Of a stretch of 64,000 nucleotides of DNA, positions 29,588 to 39,644 are shown piece after piece. Below the pieces are notes generated by a model, which saw nothing but the letters and a program-made list of their open reading frames with translations, did not search any database and was not told the origin of the DNA. Source of the DNA: an uncultured Burkholderiales bacterium (GTDB lineage: Bacteria; Pseudomonadota; Gammaproteobacteria; Burkholderiales; Burkholderiaceae_C); NCBI GenBank assembly GCA_903871545.1, contig CAIQHG010000083.1, positions 1 to 64,000 of the forward strand, read 5' to 3'. The translations under genes and the position numbers were made by a program. Within the stretch, counting starts at the first letter, position 1. Every line of letters starts with the position of its first letter.

Positions 29588-30868
29588 ATGGCAATTATCG
29601 ATCAACAAAGAACACACTACCCTGTGGTTATAGTAGGAGCAGGTCAAGCCGGCTTGTCTTTAAGTTACTATTTAAAACAAGCAGCTATTGATCACTTGAT
29701 TGTCGAAAAAAGATCCCCAGTGCACACTTGGAGAACGCAACGCTGGGATTCATTTAGTCTTGTTACGCCAAATTGGCAGTGTGATCTTCCAGGCTGGCCT
29801 TACAAAGGAGATGATCCGCACGGATTTATGCTTAGAGATCAAATCAATGAGTGGTTGAAGGGATTTGTAGAGATGGTTGACCCTCCCGCTCTTAATAATA
29901 CGGAGGTCTTAAGGGTAAAAAAAATAGAAGTTAAAAACTACTTTGAAGTTAAAACAACACACGGAGACTTCACTGCCAATCAAGTGGTCGTAGCGTCTGG
30001 CGGCTATCTCAAACCTATTATTCCAAGGTTCGCCGAACGACTTCCACAGTCGATGGCTCAAATTCACTCCGCCCAATATTCAAACCCTAATAAACTCCCC
30101 GATGGACCTGTTTTGGTTGTGGGCAGTGGTCAATCGGGTTCACAAATCGCAGAAGATTTGCATCTCGCAGGTCGTAAGGTATTTCTCGCAACGGGCGATG
30201 CTCCCAGATGCGCACGCTTTTACAGAGGCAAAGACGTGGTTGATTGGCTTGCTGAGATGAATTACTATGAAATGCCCGTCACCTCACACCCCCTAAAAGA
30301 AGGTGTTCGAGACAATACAAATCACTACGTGACGGGCAGGGACGGGGGACGAGATATTGACTTTCGTAAGTTTGCTCTTGAGGGAATGGAGCTCTTTGGT
30401 TTGATGACCGGTTTGACGGGTGAAGAATTGACTTTTCTGCCCAACTTAAAAAATAATCTGGATCATGCAGATGCAATTTTTAATGGGATAAACGCCTCGA
30501 TTGATAAGTTTATTGAATCCAAGCACATCAAAGCGCCTCCAGCATCGGTTTATGAACCAGTTTGGACTCCCACAGAGGAGAGAACAAGGTTGAACTACCA
30601 CGACGCTGGAATTAAAAGCATTGTGTGGTGTATTGGATTTTCTCCAGATTTTACGTTTGTCGATTCCCCAGTATTCAACGGGAAAGGCGATCCAGTGCAC
30701 AGTCGTGGAATTACAAATGAAAAGGGTTTATATTTCCTTGGACTTCCGTGGCTGCATACTTGGGGAAGTGGAAGATTTTCTGGAGTAGCAAGAGATGCGA
30801 AGTATTTGTATCAGTCCATTGTTCAAAATCTAAATGAGATTGAAGTAACTGAGGAGTCTTTTATTTGA
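29588..30868 (+). CDS. nitH: MSMEG_0569-family flavin-dependent oxidoreductase
   Basis: FAD motif VIVGAGQAGLSLSYYL and second GxGxSG motif VVGSGQSGSQIAEDL. Confidence 0.9.
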   Translation: MAIIDQQRTHYPVVIVGAGQAGLSLSYYLKQAAIDHLIVEKRSPVHTWRTQRWDSFSLVTPNWQCDLPGWPYKGDDPHGFMLRDQINEWLKGFVEMVDPPALNNTEVLRVKKIEVKNYFEVKTTHGDFTANQVVVASGGYLKPIIPRFAERLPQSMAQIHSAQYSNPNKLPDGPVLVVGSGQSGSQIAEDLHLAGRKVFLATGDAPRCARFYRGKDVVDWLAEMNYYEMPVTSHPLKEGVRDNTNHYVTGRDGGRDIDFRKFALEGMELFGLMTGLTGEELTFLPNLKNNLDHADAIFNGINASIDKFIESKHIKAPPASVYEPVWTPTEERTRLNYHDAGIKSIVWCIGFSPDFTFVDSPVFNGKGDPVHSRGITNEKGLYFLGLPWLHTWGSGRFSGVARDAKYLYQSIVQNLNEIEVTEESFI

Positions 30869-30901
30869 TACTGCTCTTAACTTAAACTTGGCTCATCTAA
30901 A

Positions 30902-33790
30902 CTAGGTACCATTAATCATTCTGCGCAACTCAGGCACACAAGAGCCGCACTGGGTACCGCACTTTAAACTACTTTGCAATGCTGCCAGTTGTTCTTCTTT
31001 TGTACCCTGCTTTGATTTTAAATGGTCTCGAATTGCGATATCTTTAACGCCCACACAGCTACAAATTGTTGTCCCCAACTGTGCCTGTGCAATCGGGGGC
31101 GTGCTGCCCGTCATCAATAAGCGACGGCCGTACGCTTTGGTGGAGGACTGTGTTTGGAGTAATGTTTTAAGCCAACCCTCAGATGAGGTCTCCCCGGCAA
31201 TGATGAAGCCTTCAAGCACCGTGTCTGTTGAGGGGGAATGTTCATGTGGATGTGTTGAACTTTTTTGAATATGTTCAGCACTGTGCAGCCGCATACTCCT
31301 CAGCTGCCCCCTGCGAGCGTCAACGTAGCGCAAGCTCTCTTTCCCGCTAAAGCGTAAAATTTTCTCCAGTTGAAAGAGCTTTTGTATCTCGGGTGCTTGA
31401 CTACAGGCCGCGCGTAGCATTACCCCGCCGCGCTCGTGACCTTGGCTATCTGTTGAACTTAAAGGGGTACAACTGGCAAACTCGAACTCCGCCATCATGG
31501 AGCGAAGATGCTGCTGTGTGGTTCGCGCCTCATGTTCCTCAATCCATGCAACAGCGAGTAGTCTCCAGGGAAGTTCGGCTTTAAGTATTTTGACCACTGC
31601 GTGTTTGAGCTCTGGTTGTTTGGAGGTGGGACAAAACGTTGATGTGGTGAGGGCGTTAATACCCATTAGGGGTTTGTTTTGGTGATCGCGACCGCTCAAA
31701 TACGCTGCTCCCCAGTGCATTGCAATAAATGCTTGATTGGCCCCTTGGTCCGCACTGCTTTGACAGGGCACCACGATGGAGCCGCGTTTACTGGTTACGT
31801 GCACAAGGGAGCCATTAATTAAACCCAAACGCTCCATATCTTTGGGGTTTAGTTGGACAACGGGCTCGGGCACATGCCCAAAGAGCTTGCCAACTAAGCC
31901 TGTGCGGGTCATGCCGTGCCACTGATCTCTCATGCGTCCAGTGTTAAGAGAGAAGGGGTAACGAAGATCGCGCACTTCTGCAGTTTGCTCGTAGGGTAGG
32001 GCCGCAAAGTTGGCGCGCCCACTAGGTGTTGCGAATACCCCGTTCTCATAAAGACGAGGTTTACCACTTTTAAAACCCTCAGCCATGGGCCACTGCTCGG
32101 GGGTGTGCTCCAAATGTTTATAACTAAGACCCGTGATATCTAGATCACGCCCGCGAGTAGATTCACGGTGCTCATTCCAAATCTCCTCCGGCGAGAGGTA
32201 GGACATGTGCAGACCCGCGCACGTCCCCATTCCGGGCTCACGAACTAAACGCGCAGCCAAGTCCACGACGATTTGCCAATCAGGTCTGGCTTGTCCGGGA
32301 GGAGCCACTGCAGCGCGCACTCTCGTGATCCTACGCTCACTATTGGTGACAGTGCCTTCCTTCTCCCCCCAAGTTGCCGCGGGAAGCAACAGATCCGCAA
32401 ACTCGCAGGTCTCAGATGTCGCAAAAGCTTCCTGTACCACGACAAATTCTGCACGCTCAAGGGCGCGACGAACTGCATTTTGGTTGGGCATAGACTGGGC
32501 AGGATTTGTACAAGCGATCCACAGCATTTTGATCTCCCCGTCCGCTGCCGCTTCAAACATTTCAACTGCAGTTTTGCCAGGCTTTCTCGGCACATCTTCG
32601 ATGCCCCAAAGGTCGGCCACCTCTTGGCGGTGAGTTGGATTACTCATATCACGGTGCGCGCTGATCAAGTTAGCCAACCCCCCCACCTCGCGGCCCCCCA
32701 TCGCATTGGGTTGTCCAGTCAGTGAGAAAGGCCCAGCGCCCGGTTTGCCGATTTGTCCAGTTGCTAAATGAAGGTTGATCAGAGAAGCATTTTTAGCTGT
32801 GCCGCTACTGGACTGATTAAGGCCTTGGCAGTACAAGCTCAAAGTGCCTGAATTTGTTTTTAATTGCCTCCCACCCTCATCGTCCACACCCGCAAACCAT
32901 CGTGTGGCTTTAATTAGTTGTTCGTGTGTGATCCCGCAAAGCGAGCTCACGCTGTCTGGGGTGTAGTCTTTAACAAGGGTTCGTAAAGCTTCGAATCCGT
33001 GTGTGTGTGCACCGATATAAGCCTCATCAGTCCAGCCCTCTGTTAGCATCAAATTTAACATGCCGTGGAAAAGTGCAACATCAGTTCCAGGCTGAACGGG
33101 TAAATGAAGGTCTGCGCTACTTGCGGTATCTGTGCGTCTTGGATCAACAACAATAATTTTTAAATCAGGATTTTTCACCCGTGCTTCCTCAATCCTCCTA
33201 AATAATACGGGATGTGCAAAGGCAGTGTTACTCCCCACTATAAATAAGCAACTCGCGTGCATCACGTCCTCATAACAAGCGGGCGGGGCGTCGGCGCCGA
33301 GGGTGAGTTTGTAGCCCGCTACTGCGCTACTCATACACAAACGAGAGTTGGTGTCAATGTTGTTGGTGCCGATGAGTCCTTTCACCAACTTGTTGAACAC
33401 GTAATATTCCTCTGTAAGCAGTTGCCCCGATACATAAAAACCAACCGCATCTGCTCCATGTGCGCGAATAATGCTCGCTGTGGTGGAGCTGGCCAACTCC
33501 ATGGCGTCGTCCCAAGTCACAGGCACTAAAGAACTGCTTTCTCGCTCGCCGCTCATTTTGCTCATCCCGCTCGCCCGGTTCATCCGGCGCATGGGCTGGA
33601 GTAAACGTGTTTGAGAGGTGAGTGCAGGGCGAGTTGATAAATGAAGTGTTGAGCCCTTGCTGCACAAGCGCCCAAAGTTTGCTGGGTGAGCGGGGTCTCC
33701 CCTTACGCCCGTAATCTCACCTGCGTGTGACTCGATGATCACGCCGCAACCCACACCGCAGTAAGGACAGGTAGAACGGGTTTCTTTCAT
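30902..33790 (-). CDS. nasA: Assimilatory nitrate reductase catalytic subunit with C-terminal BFD-like Fe-S domain
   Basis: N-terminal CPYCGVGCG; molybdopterin oxidoreductase domains; C-terminal CSCVGVKD...CGTQCGSCVPELR. Confidence 0.95.
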   Translation of the reverse strand: MKETRSTCPYCGVGCGVIIESHAGEITGVRGDPAHPANFGRLCSKGSTLHLSTRPALTSQTRLLQPMRRMNRASGMSKMSGERESSSLVPVTWDDAMELASSTTASIIRAHGADAVGFYVSGQLLTEEYYVFNKLVKGLIGTNNIDTNSRLCMSSAVAGYKLTLGADAPPACYEDVMHASCLFIVGSNTAFAHPVLFRRIEEARVKNPDLKIIVVDPRRTDTASSADLHLPVQPGTDVALFHGMLNLMLTEGWTDEAYIGAHTHGFEALRTLVKDYTPDSVSSLCGITHEQLIKATRWFAGVDDEGGRQLKTNSGTLSLYCQGLNQSSSGTAKNASLINLHLATGQIGKPGAGPFSLTGQPNAMGGREVGGLANLISAHRDMSNPTHRQEVADLWGIEDVPRKPGKTAVEMFEAAADGEIKMLWIACTNPAQSMPNQNAVRRALERAEFVVVQEAFATSETCEFADLLLPAATWGEKEGTVTNSERRITRVRAAVAPPGQARPDWQIVVDLAARLVREPGMGTCAGLHMSYLSPEEIWNEHRESTRGRDLDITGLSYKHLEHTPEQWPMAEGFKSGKPRLYENGVFATPSGRANFAALPYEQTAEVRDLRYPFSLNTGRMRDQWHGMTRTGLVGKLFGHVPEPVVQLNPKDMERLGLINGSLVHVTSKRGSIVVPCQSSADQGANQAFIAMHWGAAYLSGRDHQNKPLMGINALTTSTFCPTSKQPELKHAVVKILKAELPWRLLAVAWIEEHEARTTQQHLRSMMAEFEFASCTPLSSTDSQGHERGGVMLRAACSQAPEIQKLFQLEKILRFSGKESLRYVDARRGQLRSMRLHSAEHIQKSSTHPHEHSPSTDTVLEGFIIAGETSSEGWLKTLLQTQSSTKAYGRRLLMTGSTPPIAQAQLGTTICSCVGVKDIAIRDHLKSKQGTKEEQLAALQSSLKCGTQCGSCVPELRRMINGT

Positions 33791-33826
33791 ACCTTAATTT
33801 ATGATAATGAGAAATCAGCGCAGATA

Positions 33827-34165
33827 TTAATCAAGAGCTAAAGTATTGAGTTCATTCAAATCAAGCGACACTTCCCCGTTGCTCACAAGAACCTCAAAGC
33901 TCTGAGTGCAACCCTCGTCGGGTTCTGCAGCGCAACCACTAGAGAGATCAATTTGCCAGTTATGCAAAGGGCAAGCGACGGTTTGACCGTAAACAATGCC
34001 CTGACTGAGTGGCCCCCCTTTATGGGGGCAACGGTCGAGGAGTGCAAAGACTTTGTTCTCCGCGTTTCGAAATACGGCGACCTCTGCCCCCCTTTCGCGG
34101 CGCACGCGGCGTGCGCCGAGCACTGGGATATCTTCTAGCTTACAAATCGTTTTCCATTCAGACAT
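33827..34165 (-). CDS. nirD: Nitrite reductase small subunit
   Basis: Rieske-like CPHKGGPLSQGIVYGQTVACPLHNW. Confidence 0.95.
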   Translation of the reverse strand: MSEWKTICKLEDIPVLGARRVRRERGAEVAVFRNAENKVFALLDRCPHKGGPLSQGIVYGQTVACPLHNWQIDLSSGCAAEPDEGCTQSFEVLVSNGEVSLDLNELNTLALD

Positions 34166-34183
34166 GGCAAGTTCCCGAGTTTT

Positions 34184-36637
34184 TCATGAAAGAGATAAGG
34201 CCTCAAACTGGCGAGTGTCGACCTGAGCCTTGTCAAATTCGAACCACGGATCTGGCTCGCCCTCAAGTGTGAATTGCAACCTCGCCCATAGGGCTTTGCG
34301 ACCTTCGTGGTCATCTAAGATTTTTTTCTTCACATAATCCATCCCAACACGGTTGACGTAGTGAACTGTTCTCTCTAAGTACCAGCCCTCTTCTCTGTAG
34401 AGTTGCATAAAGGCACCTGTGAACTCAAGCACCTCAGCGGCAGTTTTAACTTTTGTGAAGAACTGGGCAACTTCGGTTTTAATGCCCCCATTGCCTGCAA
34501 TATACATCTCCCACCCACTGTCCACGCCGATGATGCCGACATCTTTGATACCAGCTTCGGCGCAGTTACGGGGACAGCCCGAGACCGCAAACTTCACCTT
34601 GTGGGGCGCGTACATTCGCCACATCGCGCGCTCTAAGTCTTTGCCCATCTTTGTGCTGTCTTGAGTGCCCATGCGGCACCACTCACTGCCTACACAGGTT
34701 TTTACGGTTCGAAGAGCCTTGGCGTAAGCGTGACCAGAGGGCATACCGATGTCCCTCCAAACATTGACCAGGTCCTCTTTTTTGACACCTAATAAATCAA
34801 TGCGCTGACCCCCTGTGACTTTGACGGTTGGGATTTTGTATTTATCAACTACATCTGCAATTCTGCGCAATTCATCCGCCGTAGTCTCACCACCCCACAT
34901 CCGGGGGATAACACTGTAGGTGCCGTCTTTTTGGATATTTGCATGGCTGCGCTCGTTGATAAAGCGGCTTTGCGGATCATCAAGCGCCTCTTTAGGCCAA
35001 CTGCTTAAGCGGTAATAATTGACAGCAGGCCTACAAGTGGCGCAACCCGTTGGGTGTCGCCAGGAAAGTGCTTTAAAGACCATCTCATTGGTTAGGAGTT
35101 TTTTCTCACGTATTGCGTCCCTTACCTCTTGGTGAGAGCTATCGGTACAGCCACAAATGGCCTTTTTCTTAGGCGTGGCCGAGAAGTCACCACCTGCGCT
35201 GAACATCAATATTTGTTCAACTAAGCCGGTACAAGATCCGCAGGAGGCGCTCGCTTTGGTGTGTTTGCGCACCTCCTCTAAGGTGAACAAACCCCTCTCT
35301 TTGATGGCCTTACAGATAGTGCCTTTACTGATACCGTTGCAACCGCAAACCTCCGCCTCGTCTGGCATGGTGGCAGCTTTGCTGTGACCCTCATGACCTA
35401 CGTCCCCGATGTTGGATTCGCCGAACATGAGTTTTTCTCTTATGTCGGATATGTTTCTTGCGTCCCTAAGGAGTTTGAAATACCAACTACCGTCAACTGT
35501 ATCCCCGTACAAACAAGCACCAATCAACTGATCGTCTTTGATGACGAGCTTTTTGTAAACCCCCTCTTTGGGATCGCTTAGGACGATCTCCTCTGTGGAG
35601 CCATCATCGCTGCCAGTAAAGTTACCTGCGCTGAACAAATCAATGCCAGTTACTTTTAATTTGGTTGATGTCAAAGAACCCGTGTAGCGACCGATGCCGT
35701 ACTCTGCCAAATGGTTGGCAAGGACTTTGCCTTGCTCAAAGAGCGGCGCGACAAGTCCGTAGGCAATGCCTCGGTGTGCAGCGCATTCCCCTACTGCGTA
35801 AATGCGCGCGTCGGTTACGGTTTGAAGCGTGTCTGTGACGACTATTCCGCGCTCGCAGTGAAGACGCATCTTCTCAGCCAACGCAGTATTGGGACGAATA
35901 CCGACCGCCATCACAACGAGGTCGGCTACGGCGTAGGTGCCGTCTTTAAAGAGGACCTGCCCAACGCGCCCATTTGCGTTGCCAAGAAGCGCCTGAGTTT
36001 GAGCGTCTACCTTAAACTGCATTCCTCTTGCTTGAAGAGATTTTTGAAGCATCTGGCCCGCAGTCTTATCAAGTTGACGCTCCATGAGCCACTCAGCAGC
36101 GTGGACTACAGTCACGGCCATACCGCGTTTCATCAAACCATTGGCTGCCTCTAAACCGAGTAACCCGCCCCCGATGACGACAGCGTCCTTGTATTTCTCG
36201 GCCGCATCGATCATGGCCAGAGTGTCCGCGATGTCACGGTACGCAAGTACCCCTTCAAGCTCGCGCCCTGGGATGGGGAGCATAAAGGGGTTTGAGCCTG
36301 TGGCCAAGATCAAGCGGTCGTAGGGGGCAGAGCGTTTTTCACCTGCTGAGTTTTCGGAATAAACGATGCGTTTTGTGCGGTCAACCTGAGTGACCGTATA
36401 ACCCGTGTGCAAATTGACGTCGTTATCCTTGTACCAACTAAGCGGGTTGAGAATGATTTCCTCAATTTTTTGCTCTCCCGCTAGTACAGGGGATAACAAA
36501 ATACGGTTGTAGTTGGGGTGAGGTTCACTACCAAAGACAGTGATGTTATAAAGCTCAGGGGTGAGTTTGATGAGCTCTTCTAGAGTGCGCACACCTGCCA
36601 TACCGTTGCCCACCATCACGAGGTTCATTTTTTTCAT
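34184..36637 (-). CDS. nirB: Nitrite reductase large subunit
   Basis: FAD/NAD domains, BFD cysteines, siroheme motif CVGSEWCRMG...FAVSGCPRNCAEA. Confidence 0.97.
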   Translation of the reverse strand: MKKMNLVMVGNGMAGVRTLEELIKLTPELYNITVFGSEPHPNYNRILLSPVLAGEQKIEEIILNPLSWYKDNDVNLHTGYTVTQVDRTKRIVYSENSAGEKRSAPYDRLILATGSNPFMLPIPGRELEGVLAYRDIADTLAMIDAAEKYKDAVVIGGGLLGLEAANGLMKRGMAVTVVHAAEWLMERQLDKTAGQMLQKSLQARGMQFKVDAQTQALLGNANGRVGQVLFKDGTYAVADLVVMAVGIRPNTALAEKMRLHCERGIVVTDTLQTVTDARIYAVGECAAHRGIAYGLVAPLFEQGKVLANHLAEYGIGRYTGSLTSTKLKVTGIDLFSAGNFTGSDDGSTEEIVLSDPKEGVYKKLVIKDDQLIGACLYGDTVDGSWYFKLLRDARNISDIREKLMFGESNIGDVGHEGHSKAATMPDEAEVCGCNGISKGTICKAIKERGLFTLEEVRKHTKASASCGSCTGLVEQILMFSAGGDFSATPKKKAICGCTDSSHQEVRDAIREKKLLTNEMVFKALSWRHPTGCATCRPAVNYYRLSSWPKEALDDPQSRFINERSHANIQKDGTYSVIPRMWGGETTADELRRIADVVDKYKIPTVKVTGGQRIDLLGVKKEDLVNVWRDIGMPSGHAYAKALRTVKTCVGSEWCRMGTQDSTKMGKDLERAMWRMYAPHKVKFAVSGCPRNCAEAGIKDVGIIGVDSGWEMYIAGNGGIKTEVAQFFTKVKTAAEVLEFTGAFMQLYREEGWYLERTVHYVNRVGMDYVKKKILDDHEGRKALWARLQFTLEGEPDPWFEFDKAQVDTRQFEALSLS

Positions 36638-37467
36638 GTTTTCTCCACATGCACTTGCCGTGTATATAAAAAATCAATCACAGCTTTGCGGTAACCTTGG
36701 TAGGATGGGTCATCGGCCAAAGCAATCCGAGAGCGCGGGCGGGGTAGGCCCACTTTGAGAACTTCACCAATCGTGGCTGCGGGGCCGTTGGTCATCATCA
36801 CTATTTTGTCGGACAGGAGAACGGCTTCATCAACGTCGTGGGTAACCATCACGACGGTACTGTGTGTATTGGCAACGATGGCGAGCAACTCGTCTTGTAA
36901 TTTAGCGCGAGTCAGCGCGTCGAGCGCTCCGAAAGGCTCATCCATCAATAGCACTTGCGGCTCCATTGCAAACGCTCTTGCAATGCCAACACGTTGCTTC
37001 ATACCGCCCGATATTTCTCCAGGCCGCTTGTGCGCGGCTTGGCTAAGGCCGACCATCTCAAGCGCTGCGTGAGTGCGCGCAGCGAGTTGGGCTTTGTTCT
37101 CTTTGATTTTTAGGTCCACCACACTGCTGCGACCAAACACGCGTTCGACGCCGAGGTAGACATTTTCAAAACATGTCAACCAAGGGAGCAGAGAATGATT
37201 TTGGAATACCACGGCGCGCTCAGGACCTGGACCTGTGATTTCGCGGTTTGCACAAATAAGATTTCCTTGTGAAGGGACAGTTAATCCTGCGATTAAGTTC
37301 AGCAAGGTTGATTTGCCGCACCCTGAGTGACCAATGAGCGCTACAAATTCACCCTTAGTAACTGTCAAGTTGATATCTCGCAGTGCCGGGAAATCGCCTT
37401 TAGCAGTTTTAAAGGTTTGAGCAACGTTTTGTATCTCTAAATATTTGCTACTCAAGGTCTCGCTCAT
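36634..37467 (-). CDS. Nitrate ABC transporter ATPase
   Basis: GHSGCGKST, SGGMKQRVGIARA, LLMDEPFGALD. Confidence 0.9.
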   Translation of the reverse strand: MSETLSSKYLEIQNVAQTFKTAKGDFPALRDINLTVTKGEFVALIGHSGCGKSTLLNLIAGLTVPSQGNLICANREITGPGPERAVVFQNHSLLPWLTCFENVYLGVERVFGRSSVVDLKIKENKAQLAARTHAALEMVGLSQAAHKRPGEISGGMKQRVGIARAFAMEPQVLLMDEPFGALDALTRAKLQDELLAIVANTHSTVVMVTHDVDEAVLLSDKIVMMTNGPAATIGEVLKVGLPRPRSRIALADDPSYQGYRKAVIDFLYTRQVHVEKT

Positions 37468-38255
37468 GACTTCACCTCTTCGTAGGTGAAAGCGGTTGCA
37501 ATCTTAATGAGGATGTACTCTAAGATTAAACCAACGATACCAATCACAAAGATTGCGATGATGATGTTTTTGACGTTTAAGTTGTTCCACTCATCCCACA
37601 CCCAAAAACCAATCCCCACCCCGCCAGTCAACATCTCTGCGGCGACGATCACCAACCACGCTGTCCCCACAGCCAAGCGAACACCTGTCAGCATGTAGGG
37701 CAACACGGCGGGAAACAAAATGGTTCGCATGATCTTCCACTCTGAGAGGTTTAGTACGCGAGCAACATTCATATAGTCCTGTGGCACGCGTTGCACACCA
37801 ACCGCCGTGTTGATGATCATCGGCCAAATGGAGCAAATAAAAATAGTCCAAATTGCTGCAGGATTGGCCCCCTTAAAAACCAATAAACCAATGGGTAACC
37901 AAGCCAGTGGTGAGACGGGTCTGAGCAGACTGATGAGGGGGTTGAACATATTTGACAGAAACTTGAACCGACCAATCAAAAAACCCATCGGAATACCAAT
38001 GAGCGCGGCCAAACCAAAACCCATGGCAACTCTTTTAAGGGAGCTAAGGACGTTCCAACCCACGCCTTGGTCGTTAGGGCCGTTGCTGTAAAAAGGGTCT
38101 TTAAATACTTCAATTGCTTGTAAAAAAGTCTCCCACGGCGAGGGGAAATTGTTGGTGCTGGTGAGGGAGACGATTGACCACAACCCAACTAAAGCCGCCA
38201 TGCCCATTAGGGGGGCTAAGGCGCTAGAGATGCGTTGCCTAGAAAAATCGTTCAT
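37464..38255 (-). CDS. nrtB: Nitrate ABC transporter permease
   Basis: NrtB-like permease sequence between ATPase and NrtA. Confidence 0.9.
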   Translation of the reverse strand: MNDFSRQRISSALAPLMGMAALVGLWSIVSLTSTNNFPSPWETFLQAIEVFKDPFYSNGPNDQGVGWNVLSSLKRVAMGFGLAALIGIPMGFLIGRFKFLSNMFNPLISLLRPVSPLAWLPIGLLVFKGANPAAIWTIFICSIWPMIINTAVGVQRVPQDYMNVARVLNLSEWKIMRTILFPAVLPYMLTGVRLAVGTAWLVIVAAEMLTGGVGIGFWVWDEWNNLNVKNIIIAIFVIGIVGLILEYILIKIATAFTYEEVKS

Positions 38256-38264
38256 ATCAAGCCT

Positions 38265-39509
38265 TTAAACGTGTACTTTAAAGCTATCGGCGTATTTTTT
38301 AGGATCTTTGCCGTCCCAAACCACGCCATCAATTAATTTGGACGTACGCATCACATCTTTTGGAATGGGTGTTTTACTAGCGGTGGCCGCGTCCTTATAG
38401 AGGTCAATGTGGTTGATCTCCTTAGCTACTTTTAAGTAATCGGGGTGATCTTTAAGTAACCCCCAACGCTTGTGCTGCGTTAAGAACCACATGCCGTCTG
38501 AGAGGTAGGGAAAGTTGGTGCTGCCGTCTGCGTAAAACCGCATGAAATGAGGATCATCCCAAGTCTTACCCAAACCGTTTTGGTAGCGTCCTAAGATGCG
38601 TTGATTGATCACGTCAACACTTGTGTTAACGTATGCTTTGTCGGCGATTGTGTCCGCCATCTTCAGTTTGTTGGTAAGACCTGAGTCAATCCACTTGCTG
38701 GCCTCCAAAATAGCTGCAGTGACGGCTCTCGCTGTATTGGGATATTTGCTCACAAATTCCGCAGTAGTGCCCAGAACTTTTTCTGGATGATCTGGCCAAA
38801 TCTCTTGTGAGGTGCAGGCCGTGATTCCGATCCCGTCTGCAATCGCGCGGTGGCCCCAAGGCTCACCCACGCAGTAACCATCCATATTGCCCACACGCAT
38901 GTTGGCAACCATTTGGGGAGGCGGCACCGTGATCACTTTGGCATCTTTGAAGGGATTAATTCCTGCACTGGCTAACCAGTAATATAGCCACATGGCATGC
39001 GTGCCAGTTGGAAAGGTTTGAGCAAAGGTGTACTCATTCTTTTCCTCTTTCATCAGCTTTGCCAGACCCGCCGCGTCTACAGCACCCTTGTCCGCTAGTT
39101 TTTTGGATAGCGTGATTCCTTGCCCATTTTGGTTTAGGCCCATGAGCACCGCCATGTCTTTTTTGGGTCCTGAGGTGCCGAGGTGAACGCCGTAGATGAG
39201 CCCATATAGCGCGTGCGCAAAGTCAAGCTCACCACTGACTAATTTATCTCTTACACCCGCCCAACTCGATTCTTTGGAGGGAACGATTTTGACCCCATAC
39301 TTTTTGTCAATACCAAGCACAGAGGCCATAACAACGCTTGCACAGTCGGTGAGGGGAATAAATCCAATTTTGACTTCCTCTTTCTCGGGTTTGTCAGAAC
39401 CTCCTGCGTAAACTGATGCACGCAGGGCAGGAGCAACGCTTAGGGCAGTGGCTGAAGCGGCCTGCAAAACGTTGCGACGGCTCATGGGGACCTCCAAAAG
39501 ATCAGACAT
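38265..39509 (-). CDS. nrtA: Nitrate ABC transporter substrate-binding protein (Tat-type signal)
   Basis: SRRNVLQAASA; VKIGFIPLTDCASVVMASVLGIDKKYG; RBS AAAGGAG upstream. Confidence 0.92.
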   Translation of the reverse strand: MSDLLEVPMSRRNVLQAASATALSVAPALRASVYAGGSDKPEKEEVKIGFIPLTDCASVVMASVLGIDKKYGVKIVPSKESSWAGVRDKLVSGELDFAHALYGLIYGVHLGTSGPKKDMAVLMGLNQNGQGITLSKKLADKGAVDAAGLAKLMKEEKNEYTFAQTFPTGTHAMWLYYWLASAGINPFKDAKVITVPPPQMVANMRVGNMDGYCVGEPWGHRAIADGIGITACTSQEIWPDHPEKVLGTTAEFVSKYPNTARAVTAAILEASKWIDSGLTNKLKMADTIADKAYVNTSVDVINQRILGRYQNGLGKTWDDPHFMRFYADGSTNFPYLSDGMWFLTQHKRWGLLKDHPDYLKVAKEINHIDLYKDAATASKTPIPKDVMRTSKLIDGVVWDGKDPKKYADSFKVHV

Positions 39510-39539
39510 TTTTACAACTCCTTTGATGACTCTTAAAAC

Positions 39540-39589
39540 AAAAAAAGCGCCCGCAGAAAAACCCGTTAAAACAAGTTTTTCGCGGACGC
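39540..39589 (-). terminator. Intrinsic terminator in the nrtA leader
   Basis: Minus-strand stem GCGTCCGC-GAAAAAC / GTTTTTC-(T)-GCGGGCGC followed by TTTTTTT; lies upstream of the nrtA start. Confidence 0.85.
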
Positions 39590-39613
39590 CTTTGTCCTCA
39601 AGCTAATTCAGCT
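39584..39613 (-). promoter_or_regulatory. Candidate ANTAR (NasT) target hairpins in the nrtA leader
   Basis: RNA GGAC-AAAGGC-GUCC gives a hexaloop with A1 and G4; preceded by AGCU-GAAUU-AGCU. The GUCC arm overlaps the terminator 5' arm. Confidence 0.65.
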
Positions 39614-39628
39614 CTCTGCCAAGTGGCG

Positions 39629-39644
39629 TGCAAAAGTCATGCCC
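39629..39644 (-). promoter_or_regulatory. Candidate sigma-54 promoter for the nrt-nir-nas operon
   Basis: Minus strand GGGCATGACTTTTGCA; GG-N10-GC; predicted start just upstream of the leader hairpins. Confidence 0.7.

Noticed and set aside
31393-36323. Many overlapping antisense ORFs across nasA/nirB
   Set aside because: All lie opposite clearly conserved genes and have low-complexity, family-less translations; treated as shadow ORFs.
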